Origin: an uncultured Oscillospiraceae bacterium
GTDB lineage: Bacteria; Bacillota; Clostridia; Oscillospirales; Oscillospiraceae
Length of the DNA: 14,601 nt
Assembly: GCA_934567355.1 (NCBI GenBank)
Contig: CAKTJC010000052.1
Span: forward strand, 1-14,601
Direction of reading: 5' to 3'
Positions 13,732-14,601 of this stretch are shown here, piece by piece. A program made the position numbers and the translations under genes. Numbering within the stretch: the stretch's first letter is position 1; each line of letters begins with the position of its first letter. Under the pieces are notes generated by a model. It made no database searches, was not told the origin of the DNA, and saw nothing but the letters and a program-made list of their open reading frames with translations.

Positions 13732-14168
13732 TTGCACTGGGATCGGACCACGGCGGCTTTTTACTGAAGGAACACATCAAGGCCTTTTTGCAGAGCAAGG
13801 GCTATCCTGTGCTGGACTGCGGCTGCGACAATCTGGGGAACTGCGACTACCCGGTATATGGCAAGGCGGCAGCCCAGGCGGTGGCCTCGGGAAGCTGTGA
13901 CTTTGGTATTGTCATCTGCACCACTGGCATCGGCATTTCCATTGCGGCCAACAAGGTAAAGGGCATCCGCTGCGCTCTTTGCTCGGAGCCGCTTTCCGCA
14001 GAGATGACCCGCCGCCATAACAATGCCAATATGTTGGCCTTGGGTGCCGGAATGATTGGTATAAACTTGGCTGAACATATCGTGGAGACCTTTCTAACCA
14101 CGGACTTTGAGGGAGGGCGACATGCCAGGAGAATAGAACTTATTTCTCAAATGGAGATATTATATTGA
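13728..14168 (+). CDS. rpiB: RpiB/LacAB-family sugar-phosphate isomerase
   Basis: The 146-residue product has the family motifs in order: GSDHGGF (5-11), a C-T-T-G-I-G loop with catalytic C64 and T66 (62-69), RRHNNANML (95-103) containing H97, and the EGGRHARRI anion-binding segment (128-136). RpiB-type enzymes interconvert aldose and ketose phosphates; relatives act on ribose, allose, galactose and erythrulose phosphates, and the sulfo-sugar isomerase SqwI belongs to this family. GGAGGAG lies 8 bases before the ATG, and the start overlaps the preceding stop codon. Given its partners, it may isomerise a carboxylated sugar fragment rather than ribose 5-phosphate, so the symbol marks the family only. 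Confidence 0.85.
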   Translation: MIALGSDHGGFLLKEHIKAFLQSKGYPVLDCGCDNLGNCDYPVYGKAAAQAVASGSCDFGIVICTTGIGISIAANKVKGIRCALCSEPLSAEMTRRHNNANMLALGAGMIGINLAEHIVETFLTTDFEGGRHARRIELISQMEILY

Positions 14169-14451
14169 TGGCAGTATTCTTTTCCTCCTGAGCAGTGTTG
14201 CACCCAGAACATTTTCTTCGCTGACAAGAAAGCTGGGCGGGTGGACAAGCAATCAATGTCATAATACTCTTAAGCTTAGAACCCCCCATTTCCCTTAGCA
14301 ACAGAAATGTGGTTCTGTAAGAAGTATAATTAACTCTTTCTAAACAAAGTATCGGATAGAGCCAATTCACCGCCTCGATAAGTGTGTGGTGTGTAAACGG
14401 CATTTATTGTTATTTATTTGACAGGAAAGTCAGTCAGAGACATAAAGGATA
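14169..14451. other. AT-rich stretch without a convincing gene
   Basis: After the isomerase stop only short frames occur. One minus-strand frame of 87 codons (14140-14403) has an ATG but no ribosome site and no recognised motif. A weak 6-bp hairpin (ACAGAA 14301-14306 with TTCTGT 14313-14318) has no T-run, so no clear terminator for the plus-strand operon is visible. Confidence 0.5.
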
Positions 14452-14601
14452 TTATGGTACTTTATAGCTGTCGCCCACGTCCTCATAGAGAAACGTCGCT
14501 CGCTGCTTGAACAGCTCCGCGCTTCGATAGTCCAAGCTCAGCGCATTTTTGCCGTCTGCGCGGTAGGCATAGACCGTTTCAGCCTTGTTCCAAACGGCTT
14601 G
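14452..14601 (-). CDS. Unrecognised protein, C-terminal fragment running off the window
   Basis: Forty-nine codons are open from the right edge down to TAA at 14452-14454. They read QAVWNKAETVYAYRADGKNA, then LSLDYRSAELFKQRATFLYE, then DVGDSYKVP. Codon use is GC-richer than the adjacent intergenic DNA and the residue mix is that of a normal protein, so a real gene end is likely. I recognise no family; proteins of similar look occur on conjugative elements. Its start and most of its length lie outside the window. Confidence 0.55.
   Translation of the reverse strand, partial: QAVWNKAETVYAYRADGKNALSLDYRSAELFKQRATFLYEDVGDSYKVP

Noticed and set aside
14140..14403. 87-codon minus-strand frame after the isomerase gene
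   Set aside because: It overlaps the end of the isomerase gene, has no ribosome binding site and shows no known motif. I treat it as chance, though a decayed gene cannot be excluded.

Overview
The window looks like a piece of a low-to-mid GC Firmicutes chromosome, probably a gut-type member of the Clostridia (inference). Ribosome binding sites are strong AGGAGG-type sequences. The central genes are GC-richer than the AT-rich flanks, and the mix of tripartite tricarboxylate transporter (TTT), FadR-type regulator and split transketolase fits that group. No RNA gene or CRISPR array was recognised.

The left third (1 to about 3700) is accessory DNA. It starts inside the 3' end of an IS256-type transposase. 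A two-gene minus-strand cassette follows, in the order of lambda rexA-rexB and with similar protein sizes: a soluble protein of 272 residues and an overlapping four-helix membrane protein of 148 residues. It has its own promoter at 1728-1756. Next come a conspicuous 17-bp hairpin, the decayed 3' end of a metallophosphoesterase gene, a complete IS3-type element with an intact transposase, and a short coding remnant.

The core (3797-12667, minus strand) reads from right to left: a FadR/GntR-type regulator, then tctC, tctB and tctA (a TTT importer), an Asp/Glu-racemase-superfamily enzyme, the two halves of a split transketolase, a D-2-hydroxyacid dehydrogenase and a glycerate 2-kinase, closed by a strong terminator. 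Genes abut or lie 3-15 bp apart except at two places (tctC/tctB and transketolase/dehydrogenase), where a hairpin sits in the gap.

Divergent from the regulator, on the plus strand (12936-14168), are a Dabb-domain protein, a VOC-family protein frameshifted at a run of six C, and an RpiB/LacAB-type sugar-phosphate isomerase. A shared 9-base sequence lies in front of both the regulator and tctC and is a candidate operator.

Taken together the core looks like a catabolic route for an imported carboxylated, sugar-like compound. The TTT system takes up the anion, an RpiB-type isomerase and a two-subunit transketolase move two-carbon units, and the dehydrogenase plus glycerate kinase deliver 2-phosphoglycerate to glycolysis. 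The substrate cannot be read from the sequence. The gene logic resembles the sulfo-transketolase route for sulfoquinovose, with a carboxylate handled instead of a sulfonate. The window ends in AT-rich DNA and the 3' end of an unrecognised minus-strand gene.
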